6,207 bases of DNA, taken from positions 1 through 6,207 of the forward strand of contig HF992630.1 of NCBI GenBank assembly GCA_000436695.1, given 5' to 3'. The stretch comes from Prevotella sp. CAG:1185. GTDB taxonomy: Bacteria; Bacteroidota; Bacteroidia; Bacteroidales; Bacteroidaceae. Below the pieces are notes generated by a model, which was not told where the DNA came from, searched no databases, and saw only the letters and a list, made by a program, of their open reading frames with translations. How positions within the stretch are numbered: position 1 is the stretch's first letter; each line of letters opens with the position of its first letter. The position numbers and the translations under genes were made by a program. Shown piece by piece: positions 1 through 5,774 of the stretch.

Positions 1-19
1 TTTGGGAACATGCGGACAT

Positions 20-412
20 TCATTTAAAATTATTCTCTTCGGTAACTTTAATCGGCTTATATTCTGTATTTGCCGGCATCAGCCACAAACAATCTGCACC
101 AGGCTCTATCTTCACCTTCTTTAAAGTAAATTCTCCGTCTATAAATGCAACAACGATGTCGCCATCCTGCGGATCTATTGACTTGTCAATCACAAGCAGA
201 TCGCCGTCATCAATGCCGCATCCTTTCATTGAATCGCCTACGGCACGTGCATAAAAAGTGGTTGCAGGATGCCTCACCAGTTCTCTGTTAAGATCTATGC
301 TTTCAGACACATAATCTTGAGCCGGAGACGGAAAGCCTGCACGTATGCCTCCGTCAGCATAAGTAAGTTTCAACTCACTGCTGAGGTCGGCCGAATAAAG
401 AATAAGACTCAT
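20..412 (-). CDS. umuD: UmuD-like translesion polymerase subunit / S24 self-cleaving peptidase, apparently C-terminally short
   Basis: UmuD is the accessory subunit of the error-prone DNA polymerase V (UmuD'2C). RecA-stimulated self-cleavage removes its N-terminus during DNA damage. The 130-aa product shows the family signature clearly. The cleavage site is Ala25-Gly26 within RAGFPSPAQDY, with Ala in place of the Cys of E. coli. The nucleophile Ser61 lies in VGDSM, the general base Lys98 lies in FTLKK, and DGDLLVID lies between them. The start ATG (412-410) overlaps the stop of the upstream 94-aa gene in an ATGA, which suggests coupled translation. The oddity is the end. E. coli UmuD is 139 aa and, like the Bacteroidota proteins I know, ends in a conserved strand (GVV-type) after the acidic turn. 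Here a TGA follows VTEENNFK directly, and none of the three frames over the last 22 bases resumes that strand. The truncation or divergent end is seen; its effect on dimerisation is inference. No umuC is visible within the window. Confidence 0.9.
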   Translation of the reverse strand: MSLILYSADLSSELKLTYADGGIRAGFPSPAQDYVSESIDLNRELVRHPATTFYARAVGDSMKGCGIDDGDLLVIDKSIDPQDGDIVVAFIDGEFTLKKVKIEPGADCLWLMPANTEYKPIKVTEENNFK

Positions 413-693
413 CGCTTTATCTCGTTTTTTATCATGTCTTCTCTTACGAGTTCCTTCTCTGAAGCTGATAACTTTGGCAGTTTTACTCTGTCAGGACATT
501 CTGCCTGATATGCCTTTACTTCATTTATAAGCAACTGCCAGTCATACAGAAACTCTTCTGAACAGCCATGTTTACGGTAAATATCCATCGCAGCTTCAAG
601 TATTTCAGGAGCACAAATGTCATCTCCCTGAAATACTACAGCGGGTATATAGTTTGTTATACAATCTCTCAATAACCTTAACTGATCCTTCAT
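409..693 (-). CDS. Unrecognised 94-aa protein translationally coupled to umuD
   Basis: I do not recognise a named family. The protein is small, hydrophilic and probably mostly helical, with no signal peptide or membrane segment, so it is likely cytosolic. Its most distinctive stretch is residues 17-60: a PAVVFQGDD turn, then APEILEAAMDIYRKHGCSEE, then a helix with YDWQLLINEVKAYQ. Four cysteines (11, 27, 44, 66) are spread out and do not form a metal-site pattern. The C-terminal 20 residues are strongly charged. The start ATG (693-691) is the first in frame after the non-coding stretch to its right. The stop overlaps the umuD start by 4 nt, so the two are almost certainly made from one mRNA. 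By position it could be a UmuD partner or regulator, but nothing in the sequence itself shows such a role. Coding status is well supported by the overlap and by protein-like composition. Confidence 0.8.
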   Translation of the reverse strand: MKDQLRLLRDCITNYIPAVVFQGDDICAPEILEAAMDIYRKHGCSEEFLYDWQLLINEVKAYQAECPDRVKLPKLSASEKELVREDMIKNEIKR

Positions 694-752
694 TGCCAGT
701 GTCTTGTTGAATTAAATATTGATATGTAATACTTTGTCTGTGACGTATGATA

Positions 753-767
753 AGCATTCATTATGCT
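753..767. promoter_or_regulatory. Candidate operator: AGCAT-N5-ATGCT inverted repeat upstream of the umuD unit
   Basis: Arms AGCAT (753-757) and ATGCT (763-767) form a perfect 5-bp dyad with a 5-nt spacer. It lies 60-74 nt upstream of the 94-aa gene's ATG, where an operator for a damage-responsive repressor could sit. ATTATGCT, which includes the right arm, recurs at 853-860. Five-bp dyads arise by chance, so this is only a candidate. It does not match the E. coli SOS box (CTG-N10-CAG). Confidence 0.25.
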
Positions 768-804
768 GGCCTTTAATGTATAAAGGTGTTATCCATAAAA
801 TCTT

Positions 805-854
805 TGGCATAAATATGGCATAAGCAGTGCATGATAAATCTAAATTTGCATGAT
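805..854. repeat. Cluster of short direct repeats (TGGCATAA x2, TGCATGAT x2)
   Basis: TGGCATAA occurs at 805-812 and 816-823, exactly 11 bp apart, or about one helical turn. TGCATGAT occurs at 828-835 and 847-854, 19 bp apart. A further TGCATGA lies at 969-975 and a related TGCATAAT at 953-960. Helically phased repeats ahead of a gene are typical of binding sites for a DNA-binding protein. No protein can be named, and low-complexity AT-rich drift could also produce the pattern. Confidence 0.35.
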
Positions 855-893
855 TATGCTATTTACGAAATAGTGCGCCACATTCATCTAGAC

Positions 894-919
894 AAAAAAA
901 TATAAAATATGTCACATAT
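894..919 (-). terminator. Weak candidate terminator after the DUF2461 gene
   Basis: On the minus strand, the dyad at 907-919 (ATATGT and ACATAT around one base) can fold as a 5-bp stem with a 3-nt loop. It is followed at 906-894 by a T-rich tract ending in seven T. It lies about 66 nt past the DUF2461 stop, a sensible place for a transcript end. The stem is almost all A-T and would be weak, so the dyad may instead be a protein-binding site. Confidence 0.25.
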
Positions 920-985
920 AATGGCAACCGAAAGATATTGCATCTATGGTAATGCATAATGCCAGATGTGCATGACAGATTTCAA

Positions 986-1684
986 CTATTCGTAATCGTC
1001 GATAACCGAATTTATGAAGTCCATCATCGGTTTCCCGACTTTTAATATATCGGTCATCTCATCAAGCCATGTTGCCTTTGCGAAGAATGTATCAGGCACA
1101 GCCTTCCAGCAGCAATAGTCTTTCATACGGAGATACTTTATGAACTCATAGTCACGTGGAAATCCTGATGGAGCCGTTTTGAGACTTTCCAGTCCGAAGC
1201 CTTTTGGCGAATCCCAGGTTCCGTCTCCAGGCTGTCCAAAAAGTTCCAAGAACTTCTTACTTTCAACTATACCTCTCCATGTGTCAATGTTAGCCATTAT
1301 CTCGTTTCTACAAGAAGTGAGGATATTTGTAGGAAGCCAATAATTGCCACATGACAACAAGCTGTGTCCTGGTTCAAAATGGATGTAATATCCTCCATGC
1401 AGTGCTTTCTTTCCATGAGCAGCTATATAAGCTCCGAGGTGAGTCTTGTAAGGTGACTTGTCTTGAGAAAAGCGTGTGTCACGATAAAAGCGGTATGTAA
1501 CATCTTTTATTGTCAGATGCTTTACAGACGGGTCAAACTCTGTAATTCTCACAATTGCATCCTCTATACATTTCTCAAACTCTGCCTTAGCCGAGAGATA
1601 TTCGTCCTTATGGTTGTTAAACCACTCTCTGTTATTGTTCTTCTTTATATTTTCAAGAAAATCGAATATTATTTTTGTTTGCAT
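986..1684 (-). CDS. DUF2461 / TIGR02453 family protein of unknown function
   Basis: The 232-aa protein has the hallmarks of the DUF2461 (TIGR02453) family, which is widespread in bacteria and some fungi and has no established biochemical role. Visible landmarks are DFLENIKKNNNREWFNNHKDEY at residues 8-29, the family core around residues 64-87 (YRFYRDTRFSQDKSPYKTHL followed by GAYI), and GGYYIHFEPGHSLLSCGNYW shortly after, then a helical C-terminal half with FPRDYEFIKYLRMKDYCCW. There is no signal peptide or membrane segment, so it is presumably cytosolic. Length is normal for the family. The start is the ATG at 1684-1682, just ahead of the conserved N-terminal helix. It follows nth on the same strand with a 54-nt gap in which I find no good promoter, so it is likely the last gene of the nusB-led transcript. 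Proximity to nth does not by itself show a repair role. Confidence 0.9.
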   Translation of the reverse strand: MQTKIIFDFLENIKKNNNREWFNNHKDEYLSAKAEFEKCIEDAIVRITEFDPSVKHLTIKDVTYRFYRDTRFSQDKSPYKTHLGAYIAAHGKKALHGGYYIHFEPGHSLLSCGNYWLPTNILTSCRNEIMANIDTWRGIVESKKFLELFGQPGDGTWDSPKGFGLESLKTAPSGFPRDYEFIKYLRMKDYCCWKAVPDTFFAKATWLDEMTDILKVGKPMMDFINSVIDDYE

Positions 1685-1738
1685 ATCACTTACAGAAATT
1701 TAGAACTCAGGATTTTAGCCTTGCACAAAGAATATAAA

Positions 1739-2386
1739 CTATAATTTAGAGCCTTCCATTATCTTTGGGCAGATATTGTCAAATGGACATTTTTCACAAT
1801 GAGGCTTACGGCTTGTACAAACATATCTGCCATGAAGCAACAGCCAATGATGAGCATCAGTGGCATATTCTGCCGGAATGTTGGCCATAAGTTCGCTCTC
1901 CACTTTAAGCGGAGTATTAGCTTTGCGACTGACAAGTCCGAGCCTATGGCTTACACGGAACACATGAGTGTCAACCGCAATAACAGATCGGCCAAAAGCA
2001 ACAGCCTGAATAACATTTGAGGTCTTGCGTCCTACTCCAGGAAGTTTTATCAATTTATCCATCGTGTCTGGCACTTCACCATTGAAATCTGTCATCAACA
2101 TACGTGCCATACTTACCAGGTGCTGTGCCTTGGCATTAGGATAAGATATGCTCTTTATATACTCATAAACCTCATCAGCCTCGGCTTCAGCCATCGACTT
2201 GGCATCAGGATAACGCTCAAACAACTGTGGTGTTATCGAATTAACACGCTTGTCTGTACATTGGGCACTGAGAATTACAGCTACCAATAATTGAAAAACA
2301 CTACCGAATTCTAATTCGGTAGTGACTTTCGGCATTTCTTTTTTGAAGTAATCAATTATATACTGATACCTATCCTTCCTGTTCAT
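1739..2386 (-). CDS. nth: Endonuclease III (DNA glycosylase / AP lyase)
   Basis: Nth removes oxidised pyrimidines from DNA and nicks the resulting abasic site by beta-elimination in base-excision repair. With the ATG at 2386-2384 the protein is 215 aa, close to E. coli's 211. Landmarks are the LLVAVILSAQCTDKRVN helix at 33-49, the helix-hairpin-helix LPGVGRKTSNV at 115-125 with catalytic Lys121, and Asp139 in IAVDTHVFRV (equivalent to Lys120 and Asp138 of E. coli). The C-terminal [4Fe-4S] loop has Cys190, Cys197, Cys200 and Cys206 in the exact C-x6-C-x2-C-x5-C spacing. All catalytic and cluster residues are present, so it should be active. The reading frame stays open upstream to a TTG at 2419, but those 11 residues fall outside the family and inside the preceding gene. 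Even from the ATG, the gene overlaps the DUF5606 gene's end by 17 nt, implying a shared transcript. Confidence 0.97.
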   Translation of the reverse strand: MNRKDRYQYIIDYFKKEMPKVTTELEFGSVFQLLVAVILSAQCTDKRVNSITPQLFERYPDAKSMAEAEADEVYEYIKSISYPNAKAQHLVSMARMLMTDFNGEVPDTMDKLIKLPGVGRKTSNVIQAVAFGRSVIAVDTHVFRVSHRLGLVSRKANTPLKVESELMANIPAEYATDAHHWLLLHGRYVCTSRKPHCEKCPFDNICPKIMEGSKL

Positions 2387-2804
2387 TTTCTTCAGCTGAA
2401 GCCTCAGTATTGTTCTCAAAATCTGTGATTCCGTTCTTCACCAGAATATTGTACCACTGATACAGTTTCTTAATGTCGCTGTCGTGTACTCTGTCCTGAT
2501 CAAAGTCGGGAAGAACTTTTGCAAAATGATCGCGAAGCTCTTTAGAAGAACATTTCTTATAGTTAATAGAAACCTCAGCGCCGTTCTCTACCTTATAAAG
2601 ATCTGCAAGAATCTTTGTCAAAGGCACATCGTCTGCATTGGTGTACATTGCGATATCGTTAAGACTTGTAACGCTGTCGCTTGCAAACACCGGCATGCGC
2701 TTATGTGTTTCGTCAACTTTCTCAACTATTAAATTGGCCTTGCCTCTTGATTTCAGTATATAAAGGCCCGGTTTCCCTGAGATAGAAAGAATTGTCTGTT
2801 TCAT
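2370..2804 (-). CDS. DUF5606 domain protein, Bacteroidota-specific, function unknown
   Basis: From the ATG at 2804-2802 this is a 144-aa protein opening with MKQTILSISGKPGLY, the characteristic start of the DUF5606 family of Bacteroidota; no function is established. Residues 1-45 or so look like a small beta-rich module (SISGKPGLYILKSRGKANLIVEK). Residues 60-127 look helical (LTKILADLYK, SKELRDHFAKVLPDFDQDRVHDSDIKKLYQWYNILVKNG). The last 17 residues (128-144) are a disordered acidic tail rich in Glu. There is no signal peptide or membrane span. The frame extends five codons upstream to a TTG (2819), but the family's conserved Met-start motif supports the ATG. It lies between coaE (42-nt gap) and nth (17-nt overlap). 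The acidic tail's codons are the ones shared with nth. The identity rests on recall of the N-terminal motif. Confidence 0.85.
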   Translation of the reverse strand: MKQTILSISGKPGLYILKSRGKANLIVEKVDETHKRMPVFASDSVTSLNDIAMYTNADDVPLTKILADLYKVENGAEVSINYKKCSSKELRDHFAKVLPDFDQDRVHDSDIKKLYQWYNILVKNGITDFENNTEASAEENEQEG

Positions 2805-2820
2805 CTTTATTATATACAAA

Positions 2821-2836
2821 AATTTATAATTAAATT
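2821..2836. repeat. AT-only inverted repeat between coaE and the DUF5606 gene
   Basis: Arms AATTTA (2821-2826) and TAAATT (2831-2836) are perfect complements around a 4-nt TAAT centre. On the minus strand a TTTTTG tract overlaps and follows the distal arm. The element is 11 nt downstream of the coaE stop and 17 nt upstream of the DUF5606 ATG. A hairpin of six A-U pairs is too weak for an efficient terminator. It may simply reflect AT-rich spacer sequence or act as a mild processing or attenuation site. Confidence 0.3.
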
Positions 2837-2846
2837 AATTACACAT

Positions 2847-3413
2847 TTACTCTAACTTAGCCAACGCTTCAAGTACGTCACTGATTTGCCTGTCAATGTC
2901 GCTTTTACCGTCGTTCAAAATAACATAGTCGCTCAATGCAGCCATCTCTTCTTGTAGCATCTGACGGTCAATCCATTCACATGCTTTCGCCATTGATATG
3001 CTATCGCGCTGCATCACTCTCTTAACTCTCACTTCCAGTGGAGCAGTAACACAAATAGTCTTATCAACAAGTTTGTCGAATCCGCTCGTAAATAATATAG
3101 CACATTCCATCCAAGTGTAACCCGACTTTATAAAGTCGTCAGCCACGGCAGGATGTACTATAGCATTTATCTTATTCATATTCTCCGGACTCTTTAACAG
3201 AAATGATGTCAGAGCGGCCTTGTTAAGTGTACCATCCACATAGGCACTCTCGCCCACAAGGGCTGTCAATCCAGCATGTATCTTATCAGATGTAGCCATC
3301 AGTCGCTTGGCAGCATCATCACAGCTATAGATCCTTATGCCATGTTTCTCCAGCATTCTGCAGATATAGCTTTTACCGCTTCCTATCCCTCCTGTAATTG
3401 CAACTTTCATCAT
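2847..3413 (-). CDS. coaE: Dephospho-CoA kinase
   Basis: CoaE phosphorylates the 3'-hydroxyl of dephospho-CoA with ATP, the final step of coenzyme A synthesis, in the cytosol. The 188-aa protein is of normal length. The Walker A P-loop GGIGSGKS occupies residues 8-15. SCDDAAKRLM around residues 30-39 carries the conserved Asp of the substrate site. NAIVHPAV is the family's HP motif. CAILFTSGFDKLVDKTICVTAP and QRVK-type lid sequence (VRVKRVMQRD) follow in the usual order. Two consecutive ATG codons (3413-3411 and 3410-3408) make the exact start uncertain by one residue. The gene begins 5 nt after the YbbR-domain gene ends, so the two are cotranscribed. CoA synthesis has no obvious functional tie to its neighbours, and the arrangement seems to be a conserved Bacteroidota gene order rather than a pathway operon. 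Confidence 0.97.
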   Translation of the reverse strand: MMKVAITGGIGSGKSYICRMLEKHGIRIYSCDDAAKRLMATSDKIHAGLTALVGESAYVDGTLNKAALTSFLLKSPENMNKINAIVHPAVADDFIKSGYTWMECAILFTSGFDKLVDKTICVTAPLEVRVKRVMQRDSISMAKACEWIDRQMLQEEMAALSDYVILNDGKSDIDRQISDVLEALAKLE

Positions 3414-3418
3414 TTGCT

Positions 3419-4402
3419 TTATTGCTCCTCGATAAGATAATCAACCTGATTTACGTCCATCCTTGCGTTACGCACTCCATGAGGAATATACCTCAGATAG
3501 ATATTACACTTTTCTGACGGACTGTCAACCAGTTCATTATAGTCAACAATAACCTTAAATTTATCAGGCTGAATGGTTCTGAACATACTTGCGCCAACCG
3601 TAAACGTAACAGTGACACGCGACGGGAATGTACGCAATATTTTTCCTTCAGGCATATTTATTGCCACAATAGGCACTTCAACTTTCTCTTCAGTCAAGAT
3701 GTCCGGGAATAAAGATATCTTCACCTTATCCGGCACATTCTTCACGCCACGTGTTTTTTGCAACGGTATCTGGCGTATCACCGTATCTGTCAAATTTACT
3801 ATACTCAGACGCTCGGTATACACATATTTAATGCTGTCCAATACGTCACGTCTTGCATATATATCCACTGAATCAGGAGAAAACAGAACTTTGGCAAGGT
3901 AATAGCTTTGTCCAAGACCTATCTTTCCGTTCAATTTTACTGGCACACGTTTTTTTAGGCCATAATTAAAAAAGAATTCGTATTTGTCTGGCTTTACGCT
4001 CGTAATATGCGAAGAATTAAATAGCTGCTGATATATAAGTTTCTGCAGTTCTGCAGATGCAACAGTTCCTGTACCTGTCTTCTTCGCATAGCTGTTGAAC
4101 TTTATCTTTATCGGACGTATCTTATTGCTGTATAAATATGCAAGAAGATAATAGCCCTTGTCACGTACCGTAACTCGTATATCAGTAGTTGTGTCGCTAG
4201 TCAGAACGACATTTTTAGGTATTTCTATCAAGGTGACAGGCACCTCTATTTCTTTTTCATAGGTCTCATTCAGGGTCATGAGCAACCAGAATGTACCGCT
4301 TAATATTAAGAAGAACAAGAAAATCAGAAACTCCTTGTTTACTGAACTAAACAAGAAGCTTCTGATAATTTTAAATATATGAAACAATTTTGAATCGTTC
4401 AT
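3419..4402 (-). CDS. YbbR-domain membrane-anchored protein (CdaR-like)
   Basis: The 327-aa protein has one membrane span near the N-terminus (residues about 25-44, FLIFLFFLILSGTFWLLMTL) preceded by a basic cytosolic segment. The beta-rich remainder is therefore predicted to lie outside the cytoplasmic membrane. YbbR-type strands are visible as repeated 'VPV.. - N.P - V.V' patterns: residues about 50-110 (EKEIEVPVTLIEIPKNVVLTS), about 150-235 (KKRVPVKLNGKIG), and about 235-325 (EEKVEVPIVAINMPEGK, then FPSRVTVTFTV). In Firmicutes the YbbR protein CdaR is encoded next to, and modulates, the diadenylate cyclase CdaA. No cyclase gene is present here, so a c-di-AMP role is only a possibility. The start ATG shares one base with the yajC stop (TAATG), pointing to translational coupling. 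The gene is followed after 5 nt by coaE. Assignment to the family is good; function is not established. Confidence 0.88.
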   Translation of the reverse strand: MNDSKLFHIFKIIRSFLFSSVNKEFLIFLFFLILSGTFWLLMTLNETYEKEIEVPVTLIEIPKNVVLTSDTTTDIRVTVRDKGYYLLAYLYSNKIRPIKIKFNSYAKKTGTGTVASAELQKLIYQQLFNSSHITSVKPDKYEFFFNYGLKKRVPVKLNGKIGLGQSYYLAKVLFSPDSVDIYARRDVLDSIKYVYTERLSIVNLTDTVIRQIPLQKTRGVKNVPDKVKISLFPDILTEEKVEVPIVAINMPEGKILRTFPSRVTVTFTVGASMFRTIQPDKFKVIVDYNELVDSPSEKCNIYLRYIPHGVRNARMDVNQVDYLIEEQ

Positions 4403-4737
4403 TATTTGTTTTGACCGGCAGTAAGCTCTGATGATGTAACGTCAGCAAAAACGTAGCCTTTGTCTACACGGATAGTTACGCCTTTTGCAATTTCTATTTC
4501 AACAATATTTGTCGCAAGGTCTATTTTCTTAACTTCGCCATATATACCACCTCCAGTAACAACCTTTGTTCCTTCCTGAAGTGCATTCTGGAACTTGCGT
4601 ATTTCTTTCTGCTTCTTCTGCTGAGGACGTATCATGAAGAACCACATGATAGCAAACACAGCTATCATAAGAATTAGAAAACTCATACTGCCACCTCCCT
4701 GCTGAGCTTGAGAAGCCAAAAACATAAATGTGTTCAT
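4402..4737 (-). CDS. yajC: Preprotein translocase accessory subunit YajC
   Basis: YajC is a small inner-membrane protein associated with the SecYEG-SecDF translocase complex. The 111-aa product matches the family in length and layout. A short N-terminal segment with AQQGGG precedes a single membrane span at about residues 19-36 (SFLILMIAVFAIMWFFMI). The signature RPQQKKQKE starts at residue 37. A soluble cytosolic domain follows, with EGTKVVTGGGIYGEVKKI and a VTIRVDKGYVFADV strand. The start is the ATG at 4737-4735, 30 nt after the nusB stop. The region ahead of it is A/T-rich without a Shine-Dalgarno sequence. The stop shares a base with the next gene's start. In E. coli yajC sits with secD and secF; here it sits between nusB and ybbR, as I expect for Bacteroidota. 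Confidence 0.96.
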   Translation of the reverse strand: MNTFMFLASQAQQGGGSMSFLILMIAVFAIMWFFMIRPQQKKQKEIRKFQNALQEGTKVVTGGGIYGEVKKIDLATNIVEIEIAKGVTIRVDKGYVFADVTSSELTAGQNK

Positions 4738-4767
4738 TTCGTTAATTCAATTTTATTTATTAGTTAA

Positions 4768-5709
4768 TTATTTTCTGTTATCACCCATAGGTTTCAATAG
4801 TACACCGGTATTTATCAAGTGTCTTGCTATGGTGTCCAGCATACCGTTTATATAGCCGGCACTCTTAGGAGTACTATAAACCTTTGCCAAATCAACATAT
4901 TCATTAATAGTTACATTGACAGGGATATTGGCAAATGTAAGCATTTCGGCTATGGCTATCTGCATTATAACAACATCCATGTATGCCAAACGAGAAAAAT
5001 CCCAGTTACGCGAAGTCTCGCTCATATAACGCTGATACTTGTCAGCATTCAATATTGTTGAGCGGAACAGCTTGCGTGCAAAGTCCTTATCCTCCTCATC
5101 CTTATATTCTGGCAGAAGTTCCTGCTTCTCATTATTGCTGGGATCGAAACGTTTAATCGTCTTCAAAACGAACGTATCAACAATTTCCTTGTCGTCATTC
5201 CAATAAAGACTCTTCTCCTCCAGCAAAGCATCAAGTTCTTCATTGTCCATAATGAATGTCTTGTATAACTTGCGCCACAGCTCGCGGTCGGCTTCATACG
5301 AAGCATCATCGCTAGCCATATAATCAAGGTATATACGGCTCTGCTTTATCTGTGCATACAGTTTTCTGACAAACTCGATATCATCATCCCATGTCTGTTT
5401 CTGAGTAGACATGAAATCGCACAATTGTTCGTTTGCCTCCAGTTGCATGGCAAACTTGTTGTCTACGAACTTGTCTGACGGCATTGCAGTCTTCTCGCGC
5501 GTAGCCCTTGCGACGTCGACATCATAGTGCTTGCGTGCCTCCTTAGACACAGCCACCATCAATGCCAATAAATAGTGATAAAGATGATATGCCTTTGAAA
5601 GGCTGAACAACAACTCTTTCTCCGCAACATCTATATTCCGATTGCCGTTTTGATAGTATGCATAGGTTAACTGGACTATCTTTATTCTAATTAATTCCCT
5701 GTTAATCAT
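4768..5709 (-). CDS. nusB: Transcription antitermination factor NusB, long Bacteroidota form
   Basis: NusB with NusE (ribosomal protein S10) binds boxA RNA and supports antitermination of rRNA operons. From the ATG at 5709-5707 the protein is 313 aa, more than twice the E. coli length (139). The NusB fold is recognisable in the C-terminal third, about residues 205-305: FARKLFRSTI, then AYMDVVIMQIAIAEML, then NIPVNVTINEYVDLAKVYST from about residue 261, then GYINGMLDTIARHL. The N-terminal ~200 residues begin INRELIRIKIVQLTYAYYQ, which resembles the first NusB helix (normally R...A.Q.LY). They continue as a charged helical insertion, so the extra length looks like an insertion after helix 1. 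The frame stays open to an ATG at 5784, but those 25 residues are atypical and would place the start upstream of the promoter at 5743-5774, so I prefer 5709. It is the first gene of the minus-strand block. Confidence 0.94.
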   Translation of the reverse strand: MINRELIRIKIVQLTYAYYQNGNRNIDVAEKELLFSLSKAYHLYHYLLALMVAVSKEARKHYDVDVARATREKTAMPSDKFVDNKFAMQLEANEQLCDFMSTQKQTWDDDIEFVRKLYAQIKQSRIYLDYMASDDASYEADRELWRKLYKTFIMDNEELDALLEEKSLYWNDDKEIVDTFVLKTIKRFDPSNNEKQELLPEYKDEEDKDFARKLFRSTILNADKYQRYMSETSRNWDFSRLAYMDVVIMQIAIAEMLTFANIPVNVTINEYVDLAKVYSTPKSAGYINGMLDTIARHLINTGVLLKPMGDNRK

Positions 5710-5742
5710 TATTTTATAGATATTTTCTACATTTAATACCTG

Positions 5743-5774
5743 CAAAAGTAGGCAAAAATAAGAATATTTGCAAG
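5743..5774 (-). promoter_or_regulatory. Bacteroidota-type promoter of the nusB-led block
   Basis: On the minus strand, TACTTTTG (5750-5743) is an exact TAnnTTTG -7 element. CTTG (5774-5771) is a one-mismatch -33 TTTG, with a 20-nt spacer. Transcription would start around 5737, giving a leader of about 28 nt to the nusB ATG at 5709. This excludes the longer in-frame start at 5784. A second TAnnTTTG at 5760-5753 has no partner at the right distance. Confidence 0.65.

Larger units (their letters stand above)
694..985. other. Non-coding stretch between the DUF2461 gene and the umuD unit, with repeated motifs
   Basis: This 292-nt stretch has no open reading frame worth calling; the longest ATG-started frame I traced on the minus strand is about 15 codons. 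It must hold the start signal for the minus-strand umuD pair and the 3' end of the upstream housekeeping transcript. I find no exact minus-strand TAnnTTTG (CAAAnnTA on the plus strand). It does contain several repeats: TGGCATAA twice, TGCATGA three times, ATTATGCT twice, an AGCAT-N5-ATGCT dyad at 753-767 and an ATATGT-C-ACATAT dyad at 907-919. Composition is AT-rich. No tRNA, IS end or protein remnant is apparent. Confidence 0.6.

Noticed and set aside
1..22. Possible umuC start in the last bases after umuD
   Set aside because: ATG codons occur there in two frames, but the few residues they encode do not resemble the UmuC N-terminus and the window ends.
269..508. Plus-strand open frame of 79 aa opposite umuD and the 94-aa gene
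   Set aside because: It lies antisense to two better-supported genes with conserved motifs and an ATGA overlap; its own protein shows no recognisable motif.
841..848. Exact plus-strand TAnnTTTG (TAAATTTG), a possible promoter
   Set aside because: No TTTG lies 19-21 nt upstream and there is no plus-strand gene downstream of it; the nearest genes are on the minus strand.
1685..1738. Possible promoter for the DUF2461 gene (minus-strand TATTCTTTG at 1734-1726)
   Set aside because: The element has one base too many between TA and TTTG, and no -33 TTTG lies at the right distance.
2387..2419. Upstream TTG start for nth
   Set aside because: It adds 11 residues not seen in the family and lies deep inside the DUF5606 gene; the ATG at 2386 gives a normal-length protein.
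2805..2819. Upstream TTG start for the DUF5606 gene
   Set aside because: The family begins with Met at the KQTILSISGKPGLY motif, which matches the ATG at 2804.
3573..3902. Plus-strand open frame of 109 aa opposite the YbbR gene
   Set aside because: Antisense shadow of a conserved gene; no start signal or family resemblance.
5753..5760. Second minus-strand TAnnTTTG (TATTTTTG) ahead of nusB
   Set aside because: No TTTG-like -33 element at the right spacing; the neighbouring copy at 5743-5750 fits better.
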